The position numbers were made by a program, and so were the translations under genes. Shown one piece after another: positions 50,277 through 58,443 of a stretch of DNA of 64,000 nucleotides. The DNA comes from Hungatella sp. UBA4396 (GTDB taxonomy: Bacteria; Bacillota; Clostridia; Lachnospirales; Lachnospiraceae), in assembly GCA_002389905.1 (NCBI GenBank), contig DGRE01000049.1, positions 23,524 to 87,523 on the forward strand. The letters are read 5' to 3'. Numbering within the stretch: the stretch's first letter is position 1; the number at the start of each line of letters is the position of its first letter. The notes beneath the pieces are model-generated. The model was not told where the DNA came from, ran no database searches, and was given only the letters and a program-made list of their open reading frames with translations.

Positions 50277-51178
50277 TTTGCTGCCACCGCCTTTACAATC
50301 GTCCTCGTAATGTTCATGGCAGTCTGCCCGGCATAGACGGCGCTCATAAAGTTAGCCCTGGTGCTGGTATCTAATCCGAAAGCTCCAGCGATTCGGGGAA
50401 TTTCTCCCGCCGCCAGCATAAGCCCCAGCCCAAGCAGAGCCTGATCCTTCACGACCATCAGTCCAGCTATGAGGATGGTGGCTTGTAAAAAGGCGGTCAG
50501 ACACAGCCCAATAATCTGCTTGCACCAGCTGGTGAAACCGTCCATGTAGCCGCGGGGAACGGAAAACATATACAAGCTCCCCACAGCGATTTGAATGAGC
50601 AGGATACCGCCGCGTTTGAGATTTGCAAAGAACACCTTAATTACGGCGTAGCCCATCAGAATCAGGATAAACAGCATCATAATCGGACTGGTGATCACTC
50701 CCAGCCCGCCAAAGACGTTCAAGCTACCCGCGCTTTCTAAATTCCCGGCTGCGGATAGCTCATTGATAAAATTTCCTGCAAGGGTATCCAAGCCGCTTCC
50801 GTAGCCAGTGATTCCCGCCGTCAGACTACTCTGCAGTGAAACGGACAGTTTGTACAGTTCTACGGGAACGGTGGAGAATAACCCCACTGCCATAAATCCC
50901 TTGATGGCATTCAGCGCGGCATCCCGGATGCTGCCCCGGCCGGACTGGTATTCGATGGCACACTCAAAAGCAGACACCACCAGCCCCGTTCCATACAGCG
51001 CCCAAGCCAGATAAACAAAAAACAGGACGATGGATTGAACCCAGCTCATTTCAAACAGATCCGCTCCCATGCCGCCCATTGCGGAAAAGAAATTTCCAAG
51101 AAAGCCGATGATTTGTCCGTAAATCCAATCAAGGATTTGCCCCAAGACCGTATCGGCTACAAAATCCCATATAAACAT
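50273..51178 (-). CDS. VirB6/TrbL-like channel protein
   Basis: 301 residues starting MFIWDFVADTVLG, 8 nt after GGAAGG; GTG and ATG codons 3 and 2 codons earlier are alternatives. Multi-spanning: about six to eight helices, with GYAVIKVFFANLKRGGILLIQ and the amphipathic loop SVPRGYMDGFTSWCKQ typical of Gram-positive VirB6 proteins. Forms the membrane channel of the secretion system. It ends TIVKAVAAK. Confidence 0.85.
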   Translation of the reverse strand: MFIWDFVADTVLGQILDWIYGQIIGFLGNFFSAMGGMGADLFEMSWVQSIVLFFVYLAWALYGTGLVVSAFECAIEYQSGRGSIRDAALNAIKGFMAVGLFSTVPVELYKLSVSLQSSLTAGITGYGSGLDTLAGNFINELSAAGNLESAGSLNVFGGLGVITSPIMMLFILILMGYAVIKVFFANLKRGGILLIQIAVGSLYMFSVPRGYMDGFTSWCKQIIGLCLTAFLQATILIAGLMVVKDQALLGLGLMLAAGEIPRIAGAFGLDTSTRANFMSAVYAGQTAMNITRTIVKAVAAK

Positions 51179-51193
51179 AGGCATCACCTTCCA

Positions 51194-51224
51194 AAAAAGA
51201 AGGGAGCCCTGCGGCTCCCTTCGA
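51194..51224 (-). terminator. Terminator after the 134-aa gene
   Basis: Minus strand AAGGGAGCC, GCAG, GGCTCCCTT then CTTTTTTGG: a 9-bp perfect stem with U-tract. Confidence 0.8.
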
Positions 51225-51251
51225 TACTATAGTGTTTAAAGCTATCTCCTA

Positions 51252-51656
51252 TCATAGCTGTGCCAGATCACTTAATCCCTTGTTGGAAAGCAGTCCAAGA
51301 TCTTGCAGAATTTCGGGTTCATTGAGATAAATTGTTTTGCCCGTATTATGCATATCCGAGTAATTTACAGCAGGATGAGCGTCAATGAGTTCTACCATTT
51401 TTTCCAGTGTCAGTCTACTGCCCATATCATCCAGCGGACTCAACCGTCGTTCGATGCTGTCATACCCAATCTCACAGTACAGCTCTTCTTCCTCTGTGTC
51501 GGCTCCAGCTATAGCATCCTCTACAATCTTACCGATCATCTCCTGGAGCAGTTTTTTCTGCTCTGCTGCAAAGGTTTCCAGCCTCTCTTCCAATGGATAA
51601 CCATGCGTCGATGCTGCATGGTCATCACCAGGAACCATTTTTTTCTCGTTTCCCAT
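51252..51656 (-). CDS. Unrecognised cytosolic protein (134 aa)
   Basis: Start MGNEKKMVPG, 4 nt after the VirB2-like stop; no strong ribosome binding site, probably translationally coupled. Acidic and helical: LETFAAEQKKLLQEMIGKIVEDAI, RLSPLDDMGSRLTLEKMVEL, then IYLNEPEILQDLGLLSNKGL. No family recognised. Conserved place between the VirB2-like and VirB6-like genes suggests a transfer role, which is inference only. Confidence 0.6.
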   Translation of the reverse strand: MGNEKKMVPGDDHAASTHGYPLEERLETFAAEQKKLLQEMIGKIVEDAIAGADTEEEELYCEIGYDSIERRLSPLDDMGSRLTLEKMVELIDAHPAVNYSDMHNTGKTIYLNEPEILQDLGLLSNKGLSDLAQL

Positions 51657-51660
51657 AGGC

Positions 51661-51999
51661 TTACATACCAAGGATCTGCCAAATGTACAGCGGGCAGGTC
51701 AGTGCAAACACGAGGCAGGCGAACAGAATTGCGGGCGCGGCCCACTCAAATTGCCCGTGTTTGCGGTAATCAAAGTACGCCGTCGCAAGTTTGGCGAAGA
51801 AAAAGACCGCCAGAATCAGGTCGATTGCGGGAAATACGACCTTGTTCACTACAGTCTTGATTTGCCCGGAGGCATCGTTCCATGTTCCTTCAATTGCTCC
51901 CGCCACATCGCCGGAACCTGCCGCATACGCTGTCGTACCGAACAGTCCGATAATCAGCAGCATGACACAGAGCATAGACAGGATTCGTTTCATTTTCAT
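51661..51999 (-). CDS. VirB2-like/DUF3852 small membrane protein
   Basis: 112 residues starting MKMKRILSMLCVMLLIIGLF after GAAAGGTGG. A signal peptide cut near AYAAGSG is followed by VAGAIEGTWNDASGQIKTVVNKVV and two hydrophobic helices joined by the basic loop FDYRKHGQFEWA. This is the size and layout of Gram-positive VirB2/Maff2-type proteins (DUF3852), which precede VirB6 in ICE operons. Probably the pilin-like or channel-associated subunit. Confidence 0.78.
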   Translation of the reverse strand: MKMKRILSMLCVMLLIIGLFGTTAYAAGSGDVAGAIEGTWNDASGQIKTVVNKVVFPAIDLILAVFFFAKLATAYFDYRKHGQFEWAAPAILFACLVFALTCPLYIWQILGM

Positions 52000-52029
52000 A
52001 GGGTTACCACCTTTCATTATTGGTTTTGG

Positions 52030-52060
52030 GGCAGAAAAAAAGACCGTGAAGTTCTTCACT
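52030..52060 (-). terminator. Terminator after the 153-aa gene
   Basis: Minus strand GTGAAGAACTTCAC-type hairpin followed by GGTCTTTTTTTCTG, within a larger GCAGAAAAA/TTTTTCTGC repeat (52027-52082). Confidence 0.6.
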
Positions 52061-52092
52061 CCACAGCCGTGTTGTTTTTCTGCTGTTGTTTG

Positions 52093-52554
52093 CTACATGG
52101 AAAGCCGGGGCTGCTGATTTTGTTCCAACAGTGGAGAAACCTCTATCACCTCCGGATTTGCCTGAAATTTTAAATCACTACGGAAACCGACCTTTAACCG
52201 GCTGAATTCCTGTGCCTCCGCCAGCAGCTCGGGAGGACTGCCGTCGGGCATCTCCTGATTCCAGCGAACCCATTCACCATTCTGGTATCGGGGTGTGAGT
52301 CTGAGAATCACATAATCCTCCGGCATAAAGGTTGGATACTGCCGGAGGATGCCGTTCACGTCATAATAGGGCTTACCCTCCTGCATAACTGTTCTTTCCA
52401 TCAATGCCAGAGTATCCTCCAGCGAGGTACAGAACCAGCATTCCCGGTCACCAAACCGGCGTATTCTGTCATCCTGTAGGATGCTGTCCAGCTGCGCTCG
52501 TTTTGTGTAGTGGTATAAGCTGCCCTCTGGTTTTTCAATGCGTTCATATGCCAT
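52093..52554 (-). CDS. ADP-ribosyltransferase-fold-like protein with tagged tail (153 aa)
   Basis: Starts MAYERIEKPEGSLYHYTKRA. GSLYHYTKRAQLDSILQDDRIR followed by ECWFCTSLEDTLALMER resembles the HYT...L..I...G plus second-strand pattern of small ADP-ribosyltransferase/DarT-like and KptA-like folds. This is pattern recognition only. The rest is EDYVILRLTPRYQNGEWVRW and a short helical end. It ends EQNQQPRLSM, one of the shared tails. Ribosome binding site weak (GAGAGGTGTGAT). Located between the VirB2-like gene and the Trp-rich surface protein. Confidence 0.6.
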   Translation of the reverse strand: MAYERIEKPEGSLYHYTKRAQLDSILQDDRIRRFGDRECWFCTSLEDTLALMERTVMQEGKPYYDVNGILRQYPTFMPEDYVILRLTPRYQNGEWVRWNQEMPDGSPPELLAEAQEFSRLKVGFRSDLKFQANPEVIEVSPLLEQNQQPRLSM

Positions 52555-52564
52555 ATCACACCTC

Positions 52565-54265
52565 TCAGTCCGGTTTGACAGGCGCAATGTGCCAGTCATC
52601 CCAAACGCTTCCCTGGATGTTTACTGAGTCGGTCAGATTCATAGAAAGCATTCCCGAAGGTGTCCAGCAATCTATCAGCCATGTGTAGGGAGTATAGCTT
52701 CCGTTCGGCATCCATACGGGGGTGAAGTGCGTTCTGCGTTTGTAGGTAGAATACTTATTAGAGGTAAATTCAAACTTGGAGCTATAGCCGGATTGGGTAC
52801 GCTCTAAAAGCCGCCAGTGCGTCTGATACTGGAACTCTGGAAAATAGGTGACTGCATTTTGTGCATCGGTCACCGCAGAGGATTGGTTGGTACTGACATT
52901 AGCAGTGGTGCTTTGATTAATGCCATAACCGCTTCCCATGGTTTTTCCCGAGGCGGTCGGTACCTTTGAATCGGGAGTGATGCTTATAGATGCGGAAAGA
53001 CTGGCATGGTATGCGTCCCAATCGAACTCCCACCATCCTTCGTCTTCCCACCAGCCATCCTCATCGTCGTCACCGCTGTGCCAGACCCAATATTCATGCC
53101 ACCACGGGCGCCAGACACCCCAAGAGGCCGAGGTCTTCTGTTCCTTACTCGGCACGGATGGTTTGGTATAGCCGTCGTTCCGGTCATCTGCCACAGGATT
53201 GGGCGGATCATTGCCGGATAGATCAACGATTTTAGCTGTAATGGTACCCTTGCTGGCAGAACCGCTGCCTGATACCGACACATTAATGGTCATGGTCTGT
53301 GGTGTGGAGGGTGTCCTCCAGCGCACCCATACCAGCTGGCTGTCGCCCTCTGGGTAGTACACGCCACTGACGGTATAGGTTCTGCCTCCTATGTTAAATC
53401 GTACTGTTACCGGATGGTCAGGATCGGACTGTCCACCGCGGACGGTGACTGAGGTGATGACATCGGTATTAACGCGGTACTCATAATCCCATGCAGTCAC
53501 TTCGGGTTGTTCGTCCGGTTTTTCCTTAAACCTGACAACACCAATTCCGAGAAACGAAATGATATCAACATTAGAGGCCGATGATGATCTTGAGCCTGAC
53601 CATGCGGGATAACCGAGATCCGATACCTCTAAAAACATTGCTAAGGGCAAGTTTTTGTGGCTAAGGGAAACCATCTTGCTTCGCAGTCCACCACCCAGCT
53701 TCTGATCGTAAAGCGCTGCTTCGGTGGCTGTCATCGCCATTTTTACACCCTGAAATGTAATATAGGCAATAGGTTCCAGCAGAAGCTTGTATTCGCCGTT
53801 AATTAATACATCATAGTTCATACCGGTAACTTGAGCGATATATCGGATAACAAGTTCATCTGTAAAATAACTTTTAATTTGTTCAATACTTGCCTGCCCG
53901 CTGCCTGAACTTATTATTCGAGGCATTGAAAGAGCTGGTTTTAAACACGTGTACGTTGATGTAGTTGGCGAAATTCCATGTCCGTTGGTATATGCAATTT
54001 TCGAGACCTTTCCAAAATGCACAGAGACCGACGGGGTTTTGTTTGAGAAATCTATAGGGGTTGTTACAGTCGCTCTATCGCTTTCACGAACAACAGTAAT
54101 TCTAACACCCTCATTTCCAGAATTCCAGTAGTTTTCACTGGTACCGCTGCCCATTCCTCCACCTCCATGATCGATGTTTCCATCTCCTTCGGCATGGGCG
54201 GTGTTTGGCAAAAACGTAGAAACTAGCAGCACCAGTACAAGCAAAATACTGAGATGTCGTTTCAT
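52565..54265 (-). CDS. Secreted, Trp- and acid-rich surface protein
   Basis: 566 residues starting MKRHLSILLVLVLLVSTFL after GGGAGG; signal peptide cut near AHAEG. The mature part is beta-rich with repeated RG(G)xS/TV strands (VTVRFNIGGRTYTVSGVYYPEGD). Residues about 395-425 are an extraordinary Trp/Asp/Glu stretch (WWHEYWVWHSGDDDEDGWWE). It has no LPxTG anchor or C-terminal membrane helix. Located next to the anchored DUF6550-like protein and the Tad genes; a pilus-associated or adhesin role is inferred from place. Confidence 0.7.
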   Translation of the reverse strand: MKRHLSILLVLVLLVSTFLPNTAHAEGDGNIDHGGGGMGSGTSENYWNSGNEGVRITVVRESDRATVTTPIDFSNKTPSVSVHFGKVSKIAYTNGHGISPTTSTYTCLKPALSMPRIISSGSGQASIEQIKSYFTDELVIRYIAQVTGMNYDVLINGEYKLLLEPIAYITFQGVKMAMTATEAALYDQKLGGGLRSKMVSLSHKNLPLAMFLEVSDLGYPAWSGSRSSSASNVDIISFLGIGVVRFKEKPDEQPEVTAWDYEYRVNTDVITSVTVRGGQSDPDHPVTVRFNIGGRTYTVSGVYYPEGDSQLVWVRWRTPSTPQTMTINVSVSGSGSASKGTITAKIVDLSGNDPPNPVADDRNDGYTKPSVPSKEQKTSASWGVWRPWWHEYWVWHSGDDDEDGWWEDEGWWEFDWDAYHASLSASISITPDSKVPTASGKTMGSGYGINQSTTANVSTNQSSAVTDAQNAVTYFPEFQYQTHWRLLERTQSGYSSKFEFTSNKYSTYKRRTHFTPVWMPNGSYTPYTWLIDCWTPSGMLSMNLTDSVNIQGSVWDDWHIAPVKPD

Positions 54266-54285
54266 GTGATACCTCCCTAAAACAG

Positions 54286-54318
54286 TAAAAAGCACCGAAT
54301 AATCGGCGCTTTTTATGT
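54286..54318 (-). terminator. Terminator after the DUF6550-like gene
   Basis: Minus strand AAAAAGCGCCGA, TTAT, TCGGTGCTTTTT: 12-bp stem with U-tract. Confidence 0.85.
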
Positions 54319-54336
54319 TATATTCTTTTTTGTGGG

Positions 54337-54921
54337 CTAATCCATCTGCCCAACTTTATTTCCTGTCAGCTCATCGCCCTCGTTACCCACAGTTTCCTGT
54401 TCAACACCGCCGCCTTCATCTTCAATCCATCCAAAACCCGGTACATATATTTTCCCATCTTTCTTATCTCCACCTGCCGGTTCCTGTGGTGTTGTCTTTA
54501 CCGTGCCCTCCGTCTTATTCTCGGAAGTCTTGCTTGGGTTAACAGTCGGATTTTCTTCCTTTGAAGTCGAAACATCCGGTTTAGGTGTTTCTGTAGGTGC
54601 AGGTGGTTTCGTAGGTTCTGCCTGGATACTCTGCTCGGTGCCAGTGGATTTTCCAGTATCCGCGCCCTCCGCCACAGCCGGCGTTTCTGTCGGATCAATT
54701 GATGGTACACTTATCTTCGGCGTTTCCGATGGCAGCGTGGAAGGGTCTGGAACATCCACACTGGGGGTGACCTCACTGGACACCGCCTGCGTTTGTAAAA
54801 TTTCCGGTTCGTTGGGAACCTCTGTTTTAAACTGTGAGGCAATCGCTATTACAAGGGCGATGCTCACAACACCGAGCCCTGTAATTGTAAGTCTGCGTTT
54901 TGTTTTTTCTGTCAGTTTCAT
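54337..54921 (-). CDS. Membrane-anchored Pro/Thr-rich protein (DUF6550-like)
   Basis: 194 residues: short basic start, membrane helix (about 12-29) and a long extracellular Pro/Thr/Glu linker, then the conserved end KIYVPGFGWIEDEGGG and GNEGDELTGNKVGQMD. The YVPGFG..EDxGGG motif and NK.G.MD end are those of DUF6550 proteins of clostridial ICEs. It probably spans the wall beside the conjugation channel. AAGGAGG before the start. Confidence 0.78.
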   Translation of the reverse strand: MKLTEKTKRRLTITGLGVVSIALVIAIASQFKTEVPNEPEILQTQAVSSEVTPSVDVPDPSTLPSETPKISVPSIDPTETPAVAEGADTGKSTGTEQSIQAEPTKPPAPTETPKPDVSTSKEENPTVNPSKTSENKTEGTVKTTPQEPAGGDKKDGKIYVPGFGWIEDEGGGVEQETVGNEGDELTGNKVGQMD

Positions 54922-55020
54922 GTAGGATGACCTCCTTTTCGTGAATGGTTGATGGTATGTTTTTCAATGACACACCATACTACATAAGTTTCCGGAAGTC
55001 TATGGATAATCCGAAAACAG

Positions 55021-55572
55021 CTAAAATAAAGGCATATATTTCGCCTGCGTTTTGAGGTTGATCACCATCGGCGGGAGCAGCTTGCCCCCAAATCGTACCG
55101 GAACCTCCAATCGAATCACTGCATCAGCCAGAAATCCACGGCTGTTGTTCGGGCTGCCCGGTGCCAGCGGCATATTTTCTAAGTTCACAGATAGTCGTGA
55201 GAGTTTGAATTCCAAGCCATCTCCGGCATATTTCACATGATAGCCGCCTTCGTAGCGCAGCCCCAGCAGATCGTCCAGATACCCGTAGATGTCACCGTAA
55301 TCAAGGCTTTCCTCAAATTCATCTGCAGATGGCATATACGCTCCGGCATAACCTTCACGGACACCATGATATACATCGTCATAGCTGTCGTTCACGGTGG
55401 AAATTACTGCGGATTGAACCGCGTCCCGGACTCCCTGGGCAATGATCGCCAGCCGGATATACTCGGCGGCTCCGCACAGCACCATCAGCAGCACCAAGGC
55501 TACTGCAATAATTAAGGGAAACGAGGTTCCTTTGTTATCTTTTAGAATAGCATATTTTTTTCCATTTGTCAC
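55021..55572 (-). CDS. TadE/TadG-like pseudopilin (183 aa)
   Basis: GTG start overlapping the upstream stop by 4 nt (GTGA). GTSFPLIIAVALVLLMVLCGAAEYIRL is a TadE-like N-terminal helix with the conserved Glu about position 5 to 25, and VRDAVQSAVISTVNDSYDD follows. The rest is extracellular with VRFGGKLLPPMVINLKTQAKYMPLF at the end. It works with the DUF4320 protein encoded upstream as minor pilin of the Tad pilus. A few codons before the GTG are also open. Confidence 0.78.
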   Translation of the reverse strand: MTNGKKYAILKDNKGTSFPLIIAVALVLLMVLCGAAEYIRLAIIAQGVRDAVQSAVISTVNDSYDDVYHGVREGYAGAYMPSADEFEESLDYGDIYGYLDDLLGLRYEGGYHVKYAGDGLEFKLSRLSVNLENMPLAPGSPNNSRGFLADAVIRLEVPVRFGGKLLPPMVINLKTQAKYMPLF

Positions 55573-55967
55573 TTCCAATACACCTCGCTTTTCCCGCTGG
55601 CCTGTGCTTTCAGTGTGACAGGGAAGCTCCCGAAGCCGCCAAAAAGACCGAGATCCGTCTGCGTGGTCACTGTTACGGTGAATTCCTGATTCAGCTGAAT
55701 TTTTCCGCTTTTCGACCATGAGATATTGGGATTAAGCCCGGTCTTTTCGGTTAGCACCTGCGCCCGCAGGGTGGTTTCACTTCCCACACGTCCGGCGATT
55801 TCCGCTTCCCGGCACAGCTCGGCCGCATAGGTGTCCAGCTTATTCTTTGTAACGAATACAGGCAGGACGCTGACTGCCACCGCGATGACCAGCATCACGC
55901 ACAGCACCAGCACGGCTACGTCAATATAACCTTCACCGCGTCTGTTTTTCAGAACTTTCTTCAGCAC
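55569..55967 (-). CDS. DUF4320 pilin-like protein (132 aa)
   Basis: GTG start after GGAGGGGGTGA. RRGEGYIDVAVLVLCVMLVIAV is a pilin-like helix with a charged lead (RRGEGYID) suited to prepilin peptidase cleavage. Extracellular part: KLDTYAAELCREAEIAGRVG and ITT-type strands ending SEVYWK. DUF4320 proteins occur with CpaB/TadA sets in Firmicutes elements. Likely minor pilin. Confidence 0.82.
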   Translation of the reverse strand: MLKKVLKNRRGEGYIDVAVLVLCVMLVIAVAVSVLPVFVTKNKLDTYAAELCREAEIAGRVGSETTLRAQVLTEKTGLNPNISWSKSGKIQLNQEFTVTVTTQTDLGLFGGFGSFPVTLKAQASGKSEVYWK

Positions 55968-56620
55968 AGGGTCACCCCCTCCATGGGATTCTGCTCCTGC
56001 TCCATATCCATTTCATGAATGTAACCACTGAGCAGATGCCATGCACCATCACTGAAACGGGCATTTACAACCTCCTGTTCCAGCAGCTCTTCTGCAGGAA
56101 TTTCCAGAGTATACTCTGGACTTCCCGGATGCCCCTTTGTGCTCTGCCCGTCCAGCAGGAGTTGTGCCTTTTCCGGTGTCAGATACACATATCCGCCTGG
56201 TGTCATCATATCATAGGCAACGCCTTGGTGCTTTTCAATGAATTCTCGAACAGTTACAGGGCGATCCTGGTCAGGAGACTGCTCCACTTCTTTTGCCAAA
56301 GCATAAAGGCGCTCCGTGTCCTGGCAGTCCATTACCGCCCATAGCGCATGGGAAAAATCCTCATCATGCACCATCTCCATGCCGTTCTCTGCAATCCATC
56401 TGTCGCGCATGATTTCCAGAGGATTTTCATAACACAGCAGCCATGCGGCCTGCTGCTCATCCACACAGCTCATGAGGTGTTTTTTTGTCATCTGAACCGC
56501 ATAGATTTCCTCTGCTTTTTCAATCAGTTCCTCCGGTGCAAGTGCCGCCCATTCTGTGGTAAAAGCATTATAATTATCCTGTATCCGGTCAAACAGCAGG
56601 GCTTGATTTTTGTTTTCCAT
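55961..56620 (-). CDS. DUF3848/DUF3849-type ICE protein (219 aa)
   Basis: Cytosolic. PEELIEKAEEIYAVQMTKKH, AAWLLCYENPLEIMRDRWIAENG and VHDEDFSHALWAVMDC are the pattern I associate with DUF3848, followed by a second small region (YDMMTPGGYVYLTPEKAQLLLDGQ) and an acidic end EQEQNPMEGVTLC, a weak form of the shared tail. Not a pilus component by sequence despite its place between TadC and DUF4320 genes. TTGGAGG before the start. Confidence 0.7.
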   Translation of the reverse strand: MENKNQALLFDRIQDNYNAFTTEWAALAPEELIEKAEEIYAVQMTKKHLMSCVDEQQAAWLLCYENPLEIMRDRWIAENGMEMVHDEDFSHALWAVMDCQDTERLYALAKEVEQSPDQDRPVTVREFIEKHQGVAYDMMTPGGYVYLTPEKAQLLLDGQSTKGHPGSPEYTLEIPAEELLEQEVVNARFSDGAWHLLSGYIHEMDMEQEQNPMEGVTLC

Positions 56621-56635
56621 CGTAACACCTCCAAT

Positions 56636-57508
56636 CTAAAACATAGTTCCAAGTGAATTTAAAATCTCCACAGCGATGATGGCGAGATAGGTAAAAAGAA
56701 AGCACATCAGCATAATAAAGGAGAATATCCGAATCTTTGGCGGGATCTTCTGTGCCTGCCCCTTGAGTCTCTGAAGCTCCAGCGCTTTAAAATCATGCGC
56801 CAACATCTGAAAATAAACAGCGCTGTCATCACCGCGCAGTACGCCAATGAGACCTCTGACCACATCAGAAAGCATGGGCGAATTCAGCCTTGACTCAAAC
56901 CGGGTCAGCGCCGCTTCATAGCTGGAGGAGCGCATGTCGGCGGTCAGAACATCCAGCTCATGGGCAAAGGCAGGTCCAGCATTCTTCTTGTAGGTTTCAA
57001 TCATCGCCAGCACATCCCGGCTGGCCTTTAGCGTCTGCTCAATGGTTGCCACAAATCGTGGGAGCTCACCTTCTACCTGCTCCCGCTTCTCCCGAAGCTG
57101 CTCGTCGGCACGTTTCGTTTCCTGAAAATAGGTCAGCACTGCCAGTATCAGCAGTACCGGAGCCAGCAGCGGAAGCAGGAACAGGCACGGCAGTGCACCA
57201 AGTGCTATGGCTCCGGATTTGGTAATGGCATAGGCCGTATACACCTCCGGTGTCATGGAAATGCCGGAAGCTTTCAGGATATTTGTCATCCGGCTTCGCT
57301 TGTACTCATCCATTCGGATGTATTTCGAGAGCTTTACGGCACCTGTCATCAGCCACGCTTCCACTGTTTTAGCAGCTTTCTTATTTTCCTTGCCGGCACC
57401 CAGCATGGCCTTTCCGGCGCCCATGGCGGGAAGCTTTAGTACATCTGCCAATATCAGAAATAACCCCGCGGCAATTAGGATTCCGGTAAAAAACAACTGT
57501 GTCATCAT
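56636..57508 (-). CDS. tadC: TadC-like type II secretion F protein
   Basis: 290 residues. ATG at 57508 chosen for AGGAGGTGA before it. N-terminal helix, cytosolic loop, then two helices (KSGAIALGALPCLFLLPLLAPVL) and the T2SSF domain EGELPRFVATIEQTLKASRDVLAMIE, with a final membrane helix ending NSLGTMF. Membrane platform of the Tad pilus, pairing with TadB. Overlaps TadB by a few bases. Confidence 0.9.
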   Translation of the reverse strand: MMTQLFFTGILIAAGLFLILADVLKLPAMGAGKAMLGAGKENKKAAKTVEAWLMTGAVKLSKYIRMDEYKRSRMTNILKASGISMTPEVYTAYAITKSGAIALGALPCLFLLPLLAPVLLILAVLTYFQETKRADEQLREKREQVEGELPRFVATIEQTLKASRDVLAMIETYKKNAGPAFAHELDVLTADMRSSSYEAALTRFESRLNSPMLSDVVRGLIGVLRGDDSAVYFQMLAHDFKALELQRLKGQAQKIPPKIRIFSFIMLMCFLFTYLAIIAVEILNSLGTMF

Positions 57509-57513
57509 CCCGG

Positions 57514-58443
57514 TCACCTCCTGTACTCAATGGGCTTGGTTAGCCGTATCACAAATGCCGCAGAAATAAAGATAGCGGCAGCGCAAATTGCCAGAATGAT
57601 CTGCCCCACCATAGTGTGCATCAGCGTATGATACCAGCCCCGGTTCAGCATGTACATAATGGGGATATTGCCCACCACCAGCATCGCCATAATGATAAAT
57701 TCCTTGCGGGGCTCAGATACCAGATACTCCAGCTCCGCATTGACAATCCGCATATCGCTGAGCTTTGAGACAATGGGTGTCAGCGTGGTTTTTAGGCTTC
57801 TGTCATAGCGGCAGGAGCTGATGGCATCCACCCATTCATGGAACACATCGTTCTGAATCTTTGGCTTCATGGTATGGAGTGCCGCTTCCACATCCGGGTC
57901 AATGAGCTGGGTTTGTGCCAGAAATTCTGTAAACACATTTTTTACCGGCGGATTTAAGTACTGTACGCTTTCCTCAACTGCGGTGAGTATATCCTCGTTT
58001 CTTAGATAAGAGGTTGTAATGATGGAGAGCGCGGTTTCCAGCTCGGCCGCCACCGCCTTTTTGTAATGGGACGCTGTCAGCCGGATGTACCAGAAGGGCA
58101 GGAACATCAGCCCCGCCGCCAGCACTGGCACCAGAAACACATTGTTTAGCAGAATAGCAAAGGCCGCCCCTGCCGCGAAAAGCAACAGCGACACCGCGCA
58201 CACCATGGAAAAGCGGCTTGCGCGTCCGGTGAGCTTTAAAATCTCCTGCACTTCAATAATCTCCCGGCGCAGAAAGTGAGCCTTTTTCCGGTTTGTGCTT
58301 TCGTTGATCTGCGCACGAATGCTTTGATCTTTTCGGGTCAGAAACCCGAACAAACCATCTGTAAACTCTAAGGGAGAAAGGCCGAGGATGAGAAAAGTTC
58401 CTGCAATCAAACCGATGCAGGCAGTTAAAAGGATTCCTGTCAT
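57514..58443 (-). CDS. tadB: TadB-like type II secretion F protein
   Basis: 309 residues: helix 1 (about 1-22), basic loop, helices near 85-125, T2SSF segment VAAELETALSIITTSYLRNEDILTAVEES and a final pair of helices. ATGA overlap with TadA upstream. Works with TadC as inner-membrane platform moved by the TadA ATPase. Confidence 0.9.
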   Translation of the reverse strand: MTGILLTACIGLIAGTFLILGLSPLEFTDGLFGFLTRKDQSIRAQINESTNRKKAHFLRREIIEVQEILKLTGRASRFSMVCAVSLLLFAAGAAFAILLNNVFLVPVLAAGLMFLPFWYIRLTASHYKKAVAAELETALSIITTSYLRNEDILTAVEESVQYLNPPVKNVFTEFLAQTQLIDPDVEAALHTMKPKIQNDVFHEWVDAISSCRYDRSLKTTLTPIVSKLSDMRIVNAELEYLVSEPRKEFIIMAMLVVGNIPIMYMLNRGWYHTLMHTMVGQIILAICAAAIFISAAFVIRLTKPIEYRR

